NCBI RefSeq assembly: GCF_014764705.1
Contig: NZ_JACXXG010000015.1
Coordinates: 1-64,000 of the forward strand
Source of the DNA: Stutzerimonas kunmingensis
Lineage (GTDB): Bacteria; Pseudomonadota; Gammaproteobacteria; Pseudomonadales; Pseudomonadaceae
Length of the DNA: 64,000 nucleotides
Reading direction: 5' to 3'
This document shows positions 52,177-63,611 of the stretch, piece after piece. A program made the translations under genes and the position numbers. Under the pieces are notes generated by a model. That model had not been told where the DNA came from. It was given only the letters and a program-made list of their open reading frames with translations, and did no database searches. Every line of letters begins with the position of its first letter. The first letter of the stretch is position 1.

Positions 52177-55100
52177 TTATCGACGGGTCTGGGGCTGGAT
52201 GAACACCGTCGTCGTGAACGCCGGGACCTCGAACTCCCCACTGGTGACCTTGGCCTGGCGGCTGATCGGGTCGACCGAACCCTTCAGCACCGGATGCAAC
52301 TCGTAGCCGTCCGCGCCCGGCAGGCGAACCGGCCTGTCCGAGGCATTGATCACCACCATCAGCGAGCTGTAGCGGCGGTCCAGATCGCGGCCGTCACGCG
52401 GGCCATCGGCCAGGCTGAAGGCGATCACGCCGGGCTGCTGTTCGGGGCCAGTGTTGTGAAACTGTAGGCGCCGTTGTACCTCGCGGGCGCTGTCGAGCTG
52501 GAACAGTGCGCTGTCGCTACGGATTTTCAGCAGCTCGAGGAAACGTCGTTTCGCCGCGACGATGTCGGTGGTGCCCGGTTTGGCCTGCGGGTCGACAATG
52601 ATCCTGCGAATCAGCGGCCAGTTGTCGCCGTCCTTGTCCGCGCGCGGCAGGCCCTTGTTCCAGTTGTTGTCCTGGTAGCTGAAATGCACCGCGTTGAACC
52701 AGTCGCCCGAGTCGTAGCTGTCGCGCTGCATGGATTTCGAACGCAGGATGTCGGAGCCGAGATGGATGAACGGCACGCCCTGGCTGAACAGCGGCACCGA
52801 CAGCGCCACCATGTGCAGGCGCACCCTGTCGGCAACCGACAGGCTGCTGGCGAACTTGTACTGGTTGTTGTCCCACAGCGTTTGGTTGTCGTGCTTGGAG
52901 ACGTAATTGACGGTTTCCTGCGGGTCCAGCGTATAGCCGGCGGGCTGGCCGTTGTAGTCGATCTCGCTGCCTTTGCGCGTGCTGCCGTCGGCGGTCACGA
53001 ATTGGAAGTCGCGTAGCCCGCCAGCAACGCCGACGCGGATCAAGTCAGTGGCGTGCAGCAGTTGCGCTTTTTCCTGAGCTCCGGCGCCGCTCAGCTCATT
53101 GGGTCGCAGATAGAGCCCGTTGGCGAAGCCCTGGTTGCGACGAATACTCTCGCCGCCGTCGAATGGGCTGCCGCCACGGACCGCATCACGTTGCCGGTCG
53201 TTGAAGGTACCTACGCCGGTACCAGCCATGTTCAGCTGGTTGGCATTGATGCCGCGTGCATTGCCGGCGACCTCGCCGAACTCCCAGCCTTCGCCGTAGA
53301 AATAGGTGTCGCGATCGATGCGGCGAACGGCGCGATACGCGTCGACGATCTGCTCGCGCATATGGTGACCCATGAGATCGAAGCGAAAGCCGGCGATCTT
53401 GTAGTCGCGTGCCCAGACCTTCAGCGAGTCGATCATCAGCTTGGCCATCATGCGATGCTCGCTGGCGGTGTTCTCGCAGCAGGTCGAGGTTTCCACCGCG
53501 CCGGTAGTCGGGTTGCGGCGGTGGTAGTAGCCGGGTACGACCTTGTCCAGGACGGACTTGTCGGCCAGGCCGGAAGCGTTGGTGTGGTTGTAGACCACGT
53601 CCATCACCGTGGCGAGGCCATTGCCGGCCAAGGCCTGCACCATCTGGCGGAACTCGATGATGCGCTGCACGCCTTCGGCATCGCTGGCGTAGCTGCCCTC
53701 GGGCGCGGTGAAGTGGAAGGGGTCGTAGCCCCAGTTGAAGTCATCCAGGCCGCGCAGGTCGTTGTACAGCGATTGCGCCTGACCGCTGGCCGGGTCGAAG
53801 CCCTCTAGCACCTGACGAATGCTCGCTGCGCCACAGTACTGCGCCCAGCGCTCCCGGGCCGCATCCGACAGGTCGCAGAGCTTGGCGAAGGGATCGTCCA
53901 GGTTGATCCGCCGAGCGGGGTCTTCGTTGATGGTCGCGATGTCGAACACCGGCAGCAGCTGCACGTGGGTGAGCCCGGCCTTCTGCAGGTCGCGCAGGTG
54001 CCGCATGCCGTTGCTGTTCTGGTGGGTAAACGCTGCGTAGGTACCGCGCAGCGCGGCCGGCAGGCTGGTGTCGCTGGCGCTGAAGTCGCGCAGATGGGTT
54101 TCGTAGATCACGCTCGCTTCGGGGCGCCCCGGATGTGGCGGACGCACGGCATCCCAGCCAGCTGGCTTGAGGTCGCCGGCGTTCAGGTCGACGACCTGGG
54201 CGTACTGGCTGTTACGCGACAGGCTCAGGGCGTAGGGATCGCTGACGAGCGTCGTCTCGATCCTGCCGCTGCTTGGTCGGTAGGCTGTGACTTCGTACTG
54301 GTAGTACTGGCGATCCAGTGAGCGCGGGCCTTCAAGACTCCAGACGCCGAGCCGCTCCCGCATAGGCTTCGGATAGCCGGGTAGCAGTCGTTTGGACGCA
54401 TCGAAGACGTGCAGGCGAACCCGCTGCGCGGTCGGTGCCCAGAGCTTGAAGGACACACCGCTGGCATTGAGCGTCGCGCCCAGCTCACCGTTGTAGGCGA
54501 ACAGCATGTCGAGAATGCCGGCGGTCTGCACTTCGGTGGCGTCGATAACGCGGTCGTCTGCGTCATAGGCGATCACCACCAGCTGGCTCATCACCGCGCG
54601 GCGGATGTCCTTCACCCCAGCCCTGATTCGGTAAGCGGATGCCTCGGCCAGATGCGGGTGTTGGCGCCTGAGGCCATTGCGCAGGCTGGACGGCTGCATC
54701 GCCAGGGCCTGTCCGCCACTCACGGTGCGCGCCTCGCCGTCGACGCGAATGCTGGCATCGTGTGCATAACGCAGTTCGACGCGGCTGGCGCCCGGTGCGC
54801 CGCCCACCAGCGCGAGCGTGAACGGATCGAGCCAGTGTGCACGAGCGCCCTTGACCGCCACCGCGCTGCCGCTCAGCGGCGTGCTGGACAATTGCGGGTT
54901 GCCGCTGACCGTGAAGACACGGCGGCCCAGTTCGTCGAAGCGCCAGGTCAGATCGCCACCGCCCAGGTCCTTTTCGTCGCCCTTGTGCATGATCAGATTC
55001 AGGCAGCTGGCATTGGCGCTCAGTGGAATGCGGTACAAGGCGCCGTACCGCAGGTCGGTATCCACCGCCGCGAGCGGTTGCGCCCAGCTGGTTTCAGTCG

Positions 55101-55296
55101 CACTTCCGTTGCAGCCGGGGGTATTCCATAGATGTGGTCCCCAACCGTTGTAGTCACCATCGGCGCGCTGATAGTAGAGCAGGGCCTCGTCGGGGCCAGG
55201 GTCGAGCGGGGTAGCCGAAGCGGATTGCATGGCCAGTGAGAAGCCGGCAAGGGCGAGCGCCGCCAGGCGCCGATAAGCGATCGAGCGAGTGAGCAT
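52177..55296 (-). CDS. Secreted pullulanase-type alpha-glucan debranching enzyme (GH13)
   Basis: 1039 residues from ATG 55296; signal peptide ends about [10 protein letters not shown]. An N-terminal carbohydrate-binding-like part ([18 protein letters not shown]) is followed by pullulanase-associated domains, a CBM48-like module ([18 protein letters not shown]) and the GH13 barrel with VMDVVYNHT. Catalytic residues are Asp640 (GFRFDLMG), Glu669 (YGEGWEF) and Asp803 (SKHDNQT). [18 protein letters not shown] is the pullulanase signature. It cleaves alpha-1,6 branches of pullulan, starch or glycogen outside the inner membrane. Confidence 0.93.
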   Translation of the reverse strand: MLTRSIAYRRLAALALAGFSLAMQSASATPLDPGPDEALLYYQRADGDYNGWGPHLWNTPGCNGSATETSWAQPLAAVDTDLRYGALYRIPLSANASCLNLIMHKGDEKDLGGGDLTWRFDELGRRVFTVSGNPQLSSTPLSGSAVAVKGARAHWLDPFTLALVGGAPGASRVELRYAHDASIRVDGEARTVSGGQALAMQPSSLRNGLRRQHPHLAEASAYRIRAGVKDIRRAVMSQLVVIAYDADDRVIDATEVQTAGILDMLFAYNGELGATLNASGVSFKLWAPTAQRVRLHVFDASKRLLPGYPKPMRERLGVWSLEGPRSLDRQYYQYEVTAYRPSSGRIETTLVSDPYALSLSRNSQYAQVVDLNAGDLKPAGWDAVRPPHPGRPEASVIYETHLRDFSASDTSLPAALRGTYAAFTHQNSNGMRHLRDLQKAGLTHVQLLPVFDIATINEDPARRINLDDPFAKLCDLSDAARERWAQYCGAASIRQVLEGFDPASGQAQSLYNDLRGLDDFNWGYDPFHFTAPEGSYASDAEGVQRIIEFRQMVQALAGNGLATVMDVVYNHTNASGLADKSVLDKVVPGYYHRRNPTTGAVETSTCCENTASEHRMMAKLMIDSLKVWARDYKIAGFRFDLMGHHMREQIVDAYRAVRRIDRDTYFYGEGWEFGEVAGNARGINANQLNMAGTGVGTFNDRQRDAVRGGSPFDGGESIRRNQGFANGLYLRPNELSGAGAQEKAQLLHATDLIRVGVAGGLRDFQFVTADGSTRKGSEIDYNGQPAGYTLDPQETVNYVSKHDNQTLWDNNQYKFASSLSVADRVRLHMVALSVPLFSQGVPFIHLGSDILRSKSMQRDSYDSGDWFNAVHFSYQDNNWNKGLPRADKDGDNWPLIRRIIVDPQAKPGTTDIVAAKRRFLELLKIRSDSALFQLDSAREVQRRLQFHNTGPEQQPGVIAFSLADGPRDGRDLDRRYSSLMVVINASDRPVRLPGADGYELHPVLKGSVDPISRQAKVTSGEFEVPAFTTTVFIQPQTRR

Positions 55297-55463
55297 GGGT
55301 GAGGGTCCCGTTGTTGTTCTTCTTGTACTGCTCGCTGGATGGTCGGCGCGGGGTATCCGATACGCATCCTCCGTTGGGGAACTGCTCGGGGCGTAGGCCA
55401 AGGCCGTAATGGCGTTCTGCTTGTCGCCCGTGCCGGGCAGGCGGAGGGATTGCTGGAAATGAA

Positions 55464-55486
55464 GAGGGCGCCAAACAGGCGCCCTC
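55464..55486 (-). terminator. Terminator after the MaoC hydratase gene
   Basis: GAGGGCGCC (55464-55472) and GGCGCCCTC (55478-55486) pair perfectly. On the minus strand a T-rich tail (TTCATTTCC) follows. It is placed 43 bases after the hydratase stop. Confidence 0.7.
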
Positions 55487-55528
55487 AGCTTGCCTCCGTC
55501 ACGCGACGGGACACTGAACGTGGAAGGC

Positions 55529-55999
55529 TCAACCGATGGTGATCGGCGGCAACTCCTTCAGTTCTACGGTCTCCTGCTTGCGTGGCGCGAGCACTTCCGC
55601 CTCGCCATCGACCACCTGCTCATCGTTCTGGTTGAACACGCGGGTGGCGATGCGCACGCGGTTCTTCGGCAGCTTCTCGAGGATTTCCAGGCGCACGGTC
55701 AGGGTGTCACCGATCTTCACCGGGCGGGTGAATTTCATGGTCTGGCCGAGATAGATGGTGCCCGGGCCCGGCATGGTGCAAGCCACGGCGGCGCTGATCA
55801 GCGCGCCACTGAACATGCCATGGGCGATGCGTTCCTTGAACAGCGTACCAGCCGCGAACTCGGCATCCAGGTGGACCGGGTTGCGGTCGCCGGACATGGC
55901 CGCGAACAGCTGGATGTCCTTTTCCTCTACGTGTTTTTCGAAGCTCGCCTGCTGGCCGACTTCCAGTTCGGCGTAGGGCGTGTTGCTGATGGTGCTCAT
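55529..55999 (-). CDS. phaJ: MaoC-family (R)-specific enoyl-CoA hydratase (PhaJ-like)
   Basis: 156 residues, hotdog fold. The active-site motif is SGDRNPVHLD with Asp38 and His43, followed by FKERIAHGMFSGALISAA. It hydrates trans-2-enoyl-CoA to (R)-3-hydroxyacyl-CoA, linking beta-oxidation to polyhydroxyalkanoate synthesis. Next to fadD2-fadD1, the order matches Pseudomonas, where the equivalent gene has been called phaJ1. Divergent from fadD2, with 278 bp between. Confidence 0.85.
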   Translation of the reverse strand: MSTISNTPYAELEVGQQASFEKHVEEKDIQLFAAMSGDRNPVHLDAEFAAGTLFKERIAHGMFSGALISAAVACTMPGPGTIYLGQTMKFTRPVKIGDTLTVRLEILEKLPKNRVRIATRVFNQNDEQVVDGEAEVLAPRKQETVELKELPPITIG

Positions 56000-56277
56000 G
56001 GACAGTCCTCAGATGCTGGGGCGGGGCGCGTCAACTGCTGCGCCTGATCGAATCAGGTTTCGCGCAACCGGCACAGCCCGGTACTTGCGCGCTGGGGCTG
56101 CATTCTAGAGGCATGCAGCACGATTGTCCCGAGTGCAGGCCGTCCCGGCAGCGTGACGAAAGATTCACGGCAGTGATTTGTGCGGCTTGGACTGTTGCGT
56201 CGCGACGCTGACCTGATAAGTTCGCCAGAGCCCGCTGTGCGCGGGCCAGACACTCTCAGGTAAAGAGGCCAATAACA

Positions 56278-57966
56278 ATGCAGCCTGAATTCTGGAATGA
56301 CAAACGCCCTGCTGGCGTGCCCAACGACATCGATCTAGGTGCTTACCGCTCGGTCGTCGAAGTGTTCGAGCGAGCCTGCAAGACCCACGCGGACCGCCCC
56401 GCATTCAGCAATATGGGTGTCACCCTCAGCTACTCCGATCTGGAGCGCCACTCCGCCGCTTTCGCCGCCTGGCTGCAGCACCACACCGATCTGCAACCCG
56501 GCGACCGCATCGCCATTCAGATGCCCAACCTGCTGCAGTATCCCATCGCGGTGTTCGGTGCGCTGCGTGCCGGCCTCATCGTGGTCAATACCAACCCGCT
56601 GTACACCGCGCGGGAGATGCGCCACCAGTTCCAGGATTCCGGCGCGCGGGCGCTGGTGTATCTCAATACCTTCGGCCACCACGTGCAGGAGGTGCTGCCT
56701 GATACCGCCATCGAGCACCTGATCGAAGTGCGCATCGGCGACATGTTGCCGCCGCTCAAGGGCGCGCTGGTCAACGCGGCGGTCAAGCACCTGAAGAAAA
56801 TGGTGCCGGATTACAGCCTGCCGCAAGCCGTTTCCTTCAAGGATGTGCTGCGCGACGGCGCACGCCACAGCCACAAGCCCGCGCCGCTGGAACTCGACCA
56901 CGTCGCCGTGCTGCAGTACACCGGCGGTACGACCGGTGTGGCCAAGGGCGCGATGCTGACCCACGGCAACCTGGTGGCGAACATGCAGCAGGTGCGGGCC
57001 AACATGCAGCAGCTGGACGATCAGGGCCACCCGGTCATCCGTGAAGGTCAGGAAGTGATGATCGCGCCGCTGCCGCTGTATCACATCTACGCCTTCACGG
57101 TTAACTGCATGTGCATGACGGTGACCGGCAACCACAACGTGCTGATCACCAACCCGCGGGACATCAATGGCTTCGTCAAGGAACTGCAGCGCTGGCAGTT
57201 CTCCGCGTTCCTCGGGCTCAACACGCTGTTCGTCGCGCTGATGGCTCACCCGCAGTTCAAGAAGATCGACTTCTCCCGGCTCAAAGGCACCAATTCCGGC
57301 GGTACAGCCCTGGTATCGGCAGTCGCCGAACGCTGGAAGAGCATGACCGGCTGCACCGTTGTCGAAGGCTACGGCCTGACCGAAACCTCGCCGGTCGTCT
57401 GCGCCAATCCTCATGGCGAACATTCGCGCCTCGGCACGGTGGGGCTACCGGTGCCCGGTACCACGGTCAAGGTAATCGACGACGAAGGCAACGCCTTGCC
57501 GCTCGGCGAGCGCGGTGAGCTGTGCGTCAAGGGGCCGCAAGTGATGAAGGGCTACTGGCAGCGTCCCGAAGCTACGGCTGAGGTGCTGGACGAGGAGGGC
57601 TGGCTGAAGACCGGCGACATCGCGGTGATCGACGAGGACGGGTTCGTCAGCATCGTCGACCGCAAGAAGGACCTGATCATCGTCTCCGGTTTCAACGTCT
57701 ACCCCAACGAGATCGAGGACGTGGTGATGGCCCACCCGAAGGTCGCCGCCTGCGCCGCTATCGGTGTCGCGGACGAGAAATCCGGCGAGGCGGTCAAGCT
57801 GTTCGTCGTGCCCAGCGATCCGACCCTCACCCAGCAAGAACTGCAGGCTTATTGCCGGGAGAATTTCACCGGCTACAAGATGCCGCGGCACTACGTTTTC
57901 CGCGATGCATTACCGATGACGCCGGTGGGCAAGATCCTGCGCCGCGAGTTGCGTGAAAGCGCCTGA
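56278..57966 (+). CDS. fadD2: Long-chain fatty acid--CoA ligase FadD2
   Basis: 562 residues, ANL superfamily. AMP-binding P-loop YTGGTTGVAKGAML, A4-A5 region EGYGLTETSPVV, the FACS motif GWLKTGDIAVIDEDGFVSIVDRKKDLII, and C-terminal lysine in VGKILRREL are all present. It activates exogenous fatty acids to acyl-CoA at the inner membrane. The fadD2 name follows its place next to the hydratase. About 45% or more of the sequence looks shared with the next gene (estimate by eye). Confidence 0.93.
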   Translation: MQPEFWNDKRPAGVPNDIDLGAYRSVVEVFERACKTHADRPAFSNMGVTLSYSDLERHSAAFAAWLQHHTDLQPGDRIAIQMPNLLQYPIAVFGALRAGLIVVNTNPLYTAREMRHQFQDSGARALVYLNTFGHHVQEVLPDTAIEHLIEVRIGDMLPPLKGALVNAAVKHLKKMVPDYSLPQAVSFKDVLRDGARHSHKPAPLELDHVAVLQYTGGTTGVAKGAMLTHGNLVANMQQVRANMQQLDDQGHPVIREGQEVMIAPLPLYHIYAFTVNCMCMTVTGNHNVLITNPRDINGFVKELQRWQFSAFLGLNTLFVALMAHPQFKKIDFSRLKGTNSGGTALVSAVAERWKSMTGCTVVEGYGLTETSPVVCANPHGEHSRLGTVGLPVPGTTVKVIDDEGNALPLGERGELCVKGPQVMKGYWQRPEATAEVLDEEGWLKTGDIAVIDEDGFVSIVDRKKDLIIVSGFNVYPNEIEDVVMAHPKVAACAAIGVADEKSGEAVKLFVVPSDPTLTQQELQAYCRENFTGYKMPRHYVFRDALPMTPVGKILRRELRESA

Positions 57967-58004
57967 TAACGACAGGCGCAGCCCGCAGAGGGCGGCTCAA
58001 ATTG

Positions 58005-58036
58005 AGTGACCGGGACATATGTTCCGGTCACTTTAT
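58005..58036 (+). terminator. Terminator between fadD2 and fadD1
   Basis: AGTGACCGG (58005-58013) pairs with CCGGTCACT (58024-58032), with the inner ACATATGT also partly symmetrical, then TTTATG. It suggests that fadD1 has its own promoter in 58037-58190. Confidence 0.7.
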
Positions 58037-58190
58037 GTCGAATCAACGCGTTCCGGACTCTGTTCGCTCCTGGGCAAAGCTGCTAACCTCGGGCACGCTT
58101 TTAGCCCGATTAGTGGTACAAAAGTTAACAAATCACAACAAAACAGCTGCCATCGCGCAGTAATAAAGCTGTTGCTTAGGAGTGGGGTTC

Positions 58191-59882
58191 ATGACCGATA
58201 ACTTCTGGAAGGATAAGTATCCTGTTGGTGTCTCCAGCGAGATCAATCCCGACGAGTATCAGAACATCCAGGCTGTGCTCAAGCAGTCTTGCGAGCGTTT
58301 CGCCGACAAGCCGGCCTTCAGCAATCTTGGCAAGACCCTGACCTATGGTGAGCTGTACAAGCTGTCCGGCGATTTCGCCGCCTATCTGCAGCAGAACACC
58401 GATCTTCAGCCCGGCGACCGTATCGCCGTGCAGCTGCCCAACCTGATCCAGTACCCCATCGTGGTGTTCGGGGCCATGCGCGCCGGCCTCATCGTGGTCA
58501 ACACCAACCCGCTGTATACCGCGCGGGAAATGGAACACCAGTTCAACGACGCCGGCGCCAAGGCGCTGGTCTGCCTCGCCAACATGGCGCATCTGGCCGA
58601 GGAAGTGCTGCCCAAGACCGGCATCAAGCACGTGGTCATCACCGAAGTCGCCGACATGCTGCCGCCGCTCAAGCGCATGCTGATCAACGCGGTGGTCAAG
58701 CATGTGAAGAAGATGGTTCCGGCCTACAGCCTGCCGAAGGCGGTCAAGCTCAACGACGCGCTGGCCCTGGGCCGTGGCAAGGCAGTGCGGGACGTATCGC
58801 CAAGCAGCGATGAAGTCGCCGTGCTGCAGTACACCGGCGGTACCACGGGCGTCGCCAAGGGCGCGATGCTGACCCACCGCAACATTGTGGCCAACATGCT
58901 GCAGTGCAAGGCGCTGATGGGGTCGAACCTCAATGACGGCAGCGAGGTGCTGATCGCCCCTCTGCCGCTCTACCACATCTACGCCTTCACCTTTCACTGC
59001 ATGGCGATGATGCTCAGCGGCAACCACAACATCCTGATCTCCAATCCGCGCGACCTGCCGGCGATGATCAAGGACCTGTCGAAGTATCGCTTCAGCGGCT
59101 TCGTCGGCCTCAACACGCTGTTCGTGGCGCTGTGCAACAGCGAAGACTTCCGCAAGCTGGATTTCTCCGCGCTCAAGGTCACCCTGTCGGGCGGCATGGC
59201 GCTGCAGCTGGCGACGGCCGAGCGCTGGAAACAGGTGACGGGTTGCCCCATCTGCGAAGGCTACGGCCTGACCGAAACCAGCCCGGTGGCCTCGGTCAAT
59301 CCGATCGAGCACATCCAGATCGGCACCATCGGCATTCCGGTTCCTTCGACGCAGTTCAAGGTCATCAATGACGATGGCCAGGATCTGGCGCAAGGCGAGA
59401 TCGGCGAGCTGTGCATCAAGGGCCCGCAGGTGATGAAGGGTTACTGGCAGCGCCCCGAGGCCACTGCCGAAGTGATCGACGCCGAAGGTTGGTTCAAGTC
59501 GGGCGACATCGGTGTGGTTCAGGAAGACGGTTACATCCGCATCGTTGACCGCAAGAAGGACATGATTCTGGTCTCCGGTTTCAACGTCTATCCCAACGAG
59601 CTGGAAGACGTGCTTGCCGGTCTGCCAGGGGTACTGCAGTGCGCCGCCATTGGCGTGCCGGACGAGAAGTCCGGTGAGGCGATCAAGCTGTTCGTGGTGG
59701 TCAAGCCGGGGGAGAGCCTGACCAAGGAGCAGGTCATGCAGCACATGCACGATAACCTGACCGGCTACAAGCGCCCGAAGTCAGTGGAGTTCCGCGACAG
59801 CCTGCCGACCACCAACGTCGGCAAGATCCTGCGCCGTGAGTTGCGTGATGAAGAGTTGCGCAAGCTGGGCCACAAGAAGTAG
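58191..59882 (+). CDS. fadD1: Long-chain fatty acid--CoA ligase FadD1
   Basis: 563 residues from ATG 58191 (MTDNFWKDKYPVG), with TAGGAG 9 bases upstream; GTG 58182 is less likely. Motifs: YTGGTTGVAKGAML, CEGYGLTETSPVA, GWFKSGDIGVVQEDGYIRIVDRKKDMIL and VGKILRREL. Paralogue of fadD2, together giving broad chain-length coverage in Pseudomonas. Confidence 0.95.
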   Translation: MTDNFWKDKYPVGVSSEINPDEYQNIQAVLKQSCERFADKPAFSNLGKTLTYGELYKLSGDFAAYLQQNTDLQPGDRIAVQLPNLIQYPIVVFGAMRAGLIVVNTNPLYTAREMEHQFNDAGAKALVCLANMAHLAEEVLPKTGIKHVVITEVADMLPPLKRMLINAVVKHVKKMVPAYSLPKAVKLNDALALGRGKAVRDVSPSSDEVAVLQYTGGTTGVAKGAMLTHRNIVANMLQCKALMGSNLNDGSEVLIAPLPLYHIYAFTFHCMAMMLSGNHNILISNPRDLPAMIKDLSKYRFSGFVGLNTLFVALCNSEDFRKLDFSALKVTLSGGMALQLATAERWKQVTGCPICEGYGLTETSPVASVNPIEHIQIGTIGIPVPSTQFKVINDDGQDLAQGEIGELCIKGPQVMKGYWQRPEATAEVIDAEGWFKSGDIGVVQEDGYIRIVDRKKDMILVSGFNVYPNELEDVLAGLPGVLQCAAIGVPDEKSGEAIKLFVVVKPGESLTKEQVMQHMHDNLTGYKRPKSVEFRDSLPTTNVGKILRRELRDEELRKLGHKK

Positions 59883-59900
59883 TACTCGTACCTCGACGAA

Positions 59901-59926
59901 AAAACCCCGCCTCGGCGGGGTTTTTT
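59901..59926 (+). terminator. Terminator of fadD1
   Basis: AAAACCCCGC and GCGGGGTTTT pair around CTCG, with six T residues. Strong rho-independent terminator. Confidence 0.92.
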
Positions 59927-60056
59927 CGTTTTTGCGAACAGCGTTCATCGGCAGCGGCCGTCACAGTTTGAATTAGCGCTTGGTAGCGTTCTCCTCATTA
60001 TGTAGTCGGTGGCACAATGGCACTACTTAACCGCGTTTTTCATGGGGGATTTCCAG

Positions 60057-61742
60057 ATGCTGTCATCACTACGATTGCGAGTGAAACTGCTCTTGCTTGC
60101 CCTTGGCCCGATTCTGCTGCTCGCTGTCCTGCTCAGCGGCGTTGCGGTGATCGAGCTGCAGGATCTGGCTGACCAGCAGGAAACGCAGACCCGCGCCAGT
60201 CTCATCCGCGACCGCCGCGCCGAACTCGAAAGTTACGTGCAGCTCGCCCGCAATGCGATTGCGCCGATCTATGAGCGCTCCGCCGAAGGCGACCTGCAGG
60301 CCCGCGATCAGGCCGTGGCGCTGCTGGAAGGGCTGACCTACGGCCGCGAGGGCTACTTCTGGGGTTACGACGGGCAGTCCGTTCGCGTGTTCCAGGGCGC
60401 TACCCGCGAGCGTATCGGTGAGAACTTTGCCGACTTCAAGGACCCGAATGGCGTGTATGCGATTCGTGAACTGGTCAAGGCGGGTCAGAACGGTAGCCAC
60501 TACGTCGACTACAGTTTCGCCGTGCCGGGCAGCAATGCACTGGTGCCCAAGGTCGGCTATGCCGAGTACCTGCCGAAATGGAACCTGGTATTCGGCACTT
60601 CGCTGAACCTGGATGACGTCGAGCGCGATGTCGGTGAGGCTCGGGCAGCCTTCCAGGCGCGCATCGACAGTCTCACGCTGATCATGCTTGGGTCCGCGCT
60701 GCTGCTGCTCATCCTCGTTGCCGTGCTCGCGGTGCTGATGAGCAATGCCATTCTGCGGCCGCTGCTGCAGATCAAGCAGAACCTCGACGACATGGCCGAG
60801 GGCGATGGCGACCTGACTCATCGCCTGCCGGTTACCAGCCGTGACGAGCTGGGTGAGCTGTCGGCATCGTTCAACCGCTTCGTCGAGAAGATCCACGTGC
60901 TGGTGCAACAGGTCGCCGGAACCACCGCGCAGCTGACCGGCCTGGTGGGTGAAGTCGCCAGCCAGGCGCAGCGTTCAGAGCACGCCATGGCCGATCAGCG
61001 CAGCGAAACCGACCAGGTGGCCACGGCAATCAACGAGATGTCGGCCGCTGCCCACGAAGTGGCGATGAGCGCCCAGCGTGCCGCCGAGGCCGCGCGCGAA
61101 ACCGATCAGCAGGGCCTTGCGGCCAAGCAGGTCGTAGACCAGAGCATTCACCAGATTCATGAACTGGTGGGCGAGCTGCGCGGCAGCGGCGAGTCGCTGG
61201 AGGGACTGCAACAGGACGTGAAAGGCATCGTCGGCGTGCTCGACGTGATTCGTGCCATTGCCGAGCAGACCAATCTGCTGGCGCTCAATGCCGCCATCGA
61301 GGCAGCCCGTGCCGGCGAGGCGGGGCGTGGATTCGCGGTGGTGGCTGACGAGGTAAGGGCGCTGGCCAGCCGCACGCAGCAGAGCACCGGCGAGATTCAG
61401 GGCATGATCGATCGCCTGCAGAACGCAACTTCGAACACCGTCAGCACCATGCTGCGCGCCGGTGAGAAAGGCGAGGGCACTCGTGATCACGCCAATCAGG
61501 CCGGGGAGTCGCTGGATGCCATCTCCGCACTGATCGGCACCATCAATTCGATGAACGCGCAGATCGCCGCCGCCGCCGAAGAGCAGACCGCCGTGGCCGA
61601 GGAGATCAACCGCAGCGTGCACCATATCGCCGACGCGGTGGACGGTGTGGCCAGCGATGCCGCCCAGGGCGCGCAAACCGCACGTGAACTCAATGGTCTG
61701 GCCGAACAGCTCCAGCGGCTGGTGGGACAGTTCCGCATCTGA
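60057..61742 (+). CDS. Methyl-accepting chemotaxis protein, first of a tandem pair
   Basis: 561 residues from ATG 60057; an earlier in-frame ATG (60009) has no ribosome site. TM1 near 10-32, a periplasmic single Cache (sCache_2-like) domain with [19 protein letters not shown]2 near 205-225, a HAMP domain ([26 protein letters not shown]), and the signalling hairpin with [32 protein letters not shown]. No C-terminal CheR/CheB pentapeptide. Ligand unknown; sCache_2 receptors often sense small carboxylates. Confidence 0.92.
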   Translation: MLSSLRLRVKLLLLALGPILLLAVLLSGVAVIELQDLADQQETQTRASLIRDRRAELESYVQLARNAIAPIYERSAEGDLQARDQAVALLEGLTYGREGYFWGYDGQSVRVFQGATRERIGENFADFKDPNGVYAIRELVKAGQNGSHYVDYSFAVPGSNALVPKVGYAEYLPKWNLVFGTSLNLDDVERDVGEARAAFQARIDSLTLIMLGSALLLLILVAVLAVLMSNAILRPLLQIKQNLDDMAEGDGDLTHRLPVTSRDELGELSASFNRFVEKIHVLVQQVAGTTAQLTGLVGEVASQAQRSEHAMADQRSETDQVATAINEMSAAAHEVAMSAQRAAEAARETDQQGLAAKQVVDQSIHQIHELVGELRGSGESLEGLQQDVKGIVGVLDVIRAIAEQTNLLALNAAIEAARAGEAGRGFAVVADEVRALASRTQQSTGEIQGMIDRLQNATSNTVSTMLRAGEKGEGTRDHANQAGESLDAISALIGTINSMNAQIAAAAEEQTAVAEEINRSVHHIADAVDGVASDAAQGAQTARELNGLAEQLQRLVGQFRI

Positions 61743-61771
61743 TCGACAAGCCGCTCTAGGACGGGCCATTG

Positions 61772-61796
61772 CGAAACCCTGCCAGGCAGGGTTTCG
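61772..61796 (+). terminator. Terminator between the two chemoreceptor genes
   Basis: CGAAACCCTG (61772-61781) pairs perfectly with CAGGGTTTCG (61787-61796). The following TCGTTC is only weakly T-rich. It suggests separate transcripts. Confidence 0.6.
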
Positions 61797-61925
61797 TCGT
61801 TCATGGGGTAAAGAAAGCTCCCGCCAGGTCGACAACCCGAAGGTACTTGCGCAATTGGTGCTTAAGTGGCGCCTGTTTTTTGTCGCAATTTCTCTTGCTC
61901 CAGGTACCTAAAGGGATCGATCAGA

Positions 61926-63611
61926 ATGCTCTCCAATCTTCGTTTACGAATGAAGCTGCTGTTGCTCACGCTGGGCCCGATTCTACTGCTCTCCATCCTC
62001 CTCAGCGGCATCGCCGTCTATGAATTGCGCGCACTGGCCGAACAGCAGGAAGAGCACACCCGCAAGAGCCTCATTCAGGATCGGCGTGCCGAGCTCAAGC
62101 ATTACGTCGAGCTTGCGCGCAATGCCATCGGGCCGATCCACGAGCGCTCCGCCGAAGGCGACATGCAGGCGCGCGATCAGGCGGTGGCCATTCTCGAGCG
62201 GATGTCCTACGGCAAGGACGGCTATTTCTGGGGCTATGACTCCCAGGCCGTGCGCATCCTGCAGGGCAACACCAAGGACAAGATCGGCCAGAGCTTCTAC
62301 GACTACCGTGACCCGAACGGTGTCTACGCCATTCGCGAGCTGGTGCGCGCCGGCCAGGACGGCAGCCACTACGTCGACTACAGCTTCGTGCTGGGTGACA
62401 GCAGTGTGCTGGTGCCCAAGGTCGGCTATGCCGAATTCCTGCCCAAATGGAACATGGTCTTCGGCACATCGTTGAACCTGGATGGCGTCGAGCGCGACGT
62501 GCAGGCCGCGCGGGCAGAGTTCCAGGAGCGCATCGACGGGCTGGTAGCCATCATGCTGGTTTCGGCGTTCGCGCTGCTGGCGTTGATGGCGCTGCTAGCC
62601 GTCTTCATGAGCAATGCCCTGCTCAGTCCGCTGTTGCTGATCAAGCGCAATCTGGATGACATGGCCCAGGGCGACGGCGACCTGACCCAGCGACTACCGA
62701 TCACCAGCCAGGATGAACTGGGTGAGCTGGCCATGTCGTTCAACCGCTTCGTCGCGAAGATCCATTCGCTGGTACAGCAGGTCGCCGGCACCACCACGCA
62801 ATTGAGCGGGCTGGTCGGTGCGGTGGCCAGCCAGGCGCAGCGCTCGGAACAGGCCATGGCCGACCAGCGCAGCGAGACCGATCAGGTCGCCACGGCGATC
62901 AACGAGATGTCGGCCGCGGCCCACGAGGTCGCGATGAGCGCCCAGCGTGCCGCCGAAGCGGCGCAGCAGACCGATCAGCAGGGCGTTGCGGCCAAGCAGG
63001 TAGTCGATCAGAGCATCCGCCACATTCACGAACTGGTGGGCGAGCTGCGTGGTAGCGGTGAGTCGCTGGAAGGGCTGCAGCAGGACGTGAAAGGCATCGT
63101 TGGTGTGCTTGACGTGATCCGCGCCATCGCCGAGCAGACCAACCTGCTGGCGCTCAATGCGGCCATCGAGGCAGCCCGTGCCGGTGAGGCAGGTCGCGGT
63201 TTCGCCGTGGTCGCCGACGAAGTACGTGCCCTTGCCAGCCGTACCCAGCAGAGCACCGGTGAAATCCAGGGCATGATCGACCGTCTGCAGAGCGCCACTT
63301 CCAACACCGTCGCCACCATGTTGCGCGCTGGCGAGAAAGGCGAGAGCACCCGTGACCAGGCCAACCAGGCCGGTGAGTCACTGGATGCCATCTCCGCACT
63401 GATCGGCACCATCAACTCGATGAACGCGCAGATCGCCGCCGCCGCCGAAGAGCAGACCGCCGTGGCCGAGGAGATCAACCGCAGCGTGCACCACATTGCC
63501 GATGCGGTGGACGGTGTGGCCAGCGACGCCGCTCAGGGAGCTCAGACCTCCCGCGAGCTGAATGGACTGACCGTGCAACTGCAGCAGCTGGTCGGTCAGT
63601 TCCGAATCTGA
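61926..63611 (+). CDS. Methyl-accepting chemotaxis protein, second of a tandem pair
   Basis: 561 residues from ATG 61926, the same length as its neighbour. The same domain order (TM1, sCache_2-like [19 protein letters not shown]2, HAMP, signalling domain). The C-terminal ~300 residues are almost identical to the first copy, while the sensor and both membrane helices differ more. This suggests a tandem duplication with divergent sensing and a conserved or gene-converted signalling half. Confidence 0.92.
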   Translation: MLSNLRLRMKLLLLTLGPILLLSILLSGIAVYELRALAEQQEEHTRKSLIQDRRAELKHYVELARNAIGPIHERSAEGDMQARDQAVAILERMSYGKDGYFWGYDSQAVRILQGNTKDKIGQSFYDYRDPNGVYAIRELVRAGQDGSHYVDYSFVLGDSSVLVPKVGYAEFLPKWNMVFGTSLNLDGVERDVQAARAEFQERIDGLVAIMLVSAFALLALMALLAVFMSNALLSPLLLIKRNLDDMAQGDGDLTQRLPITSQDELGELAMSFNRFVAKIHSLVQQVAGTTTQLSGLVGAVASQAQRSEQAMADQRSETDQVATAINEMSAAAHEVAMSAQRAAEAAQQTDQQGVAAKQVVDQSIRHIHELVGELRGSGESLEGLQQDVKGIVGVLDVIRAIAEQTNLLALNAAIEAARAGEAGRGFAVVADEVRALASRTQQSTGEIQGMIDRLQSATSNTVATMLRAGEKGESTRDQANQAGESLDAISALIGTINSMNAQIAAAAEEQTAVAEEINRSVHHIADAVDGVASDAAQGAQTSRELNGLTVQLQQLVGQFRI

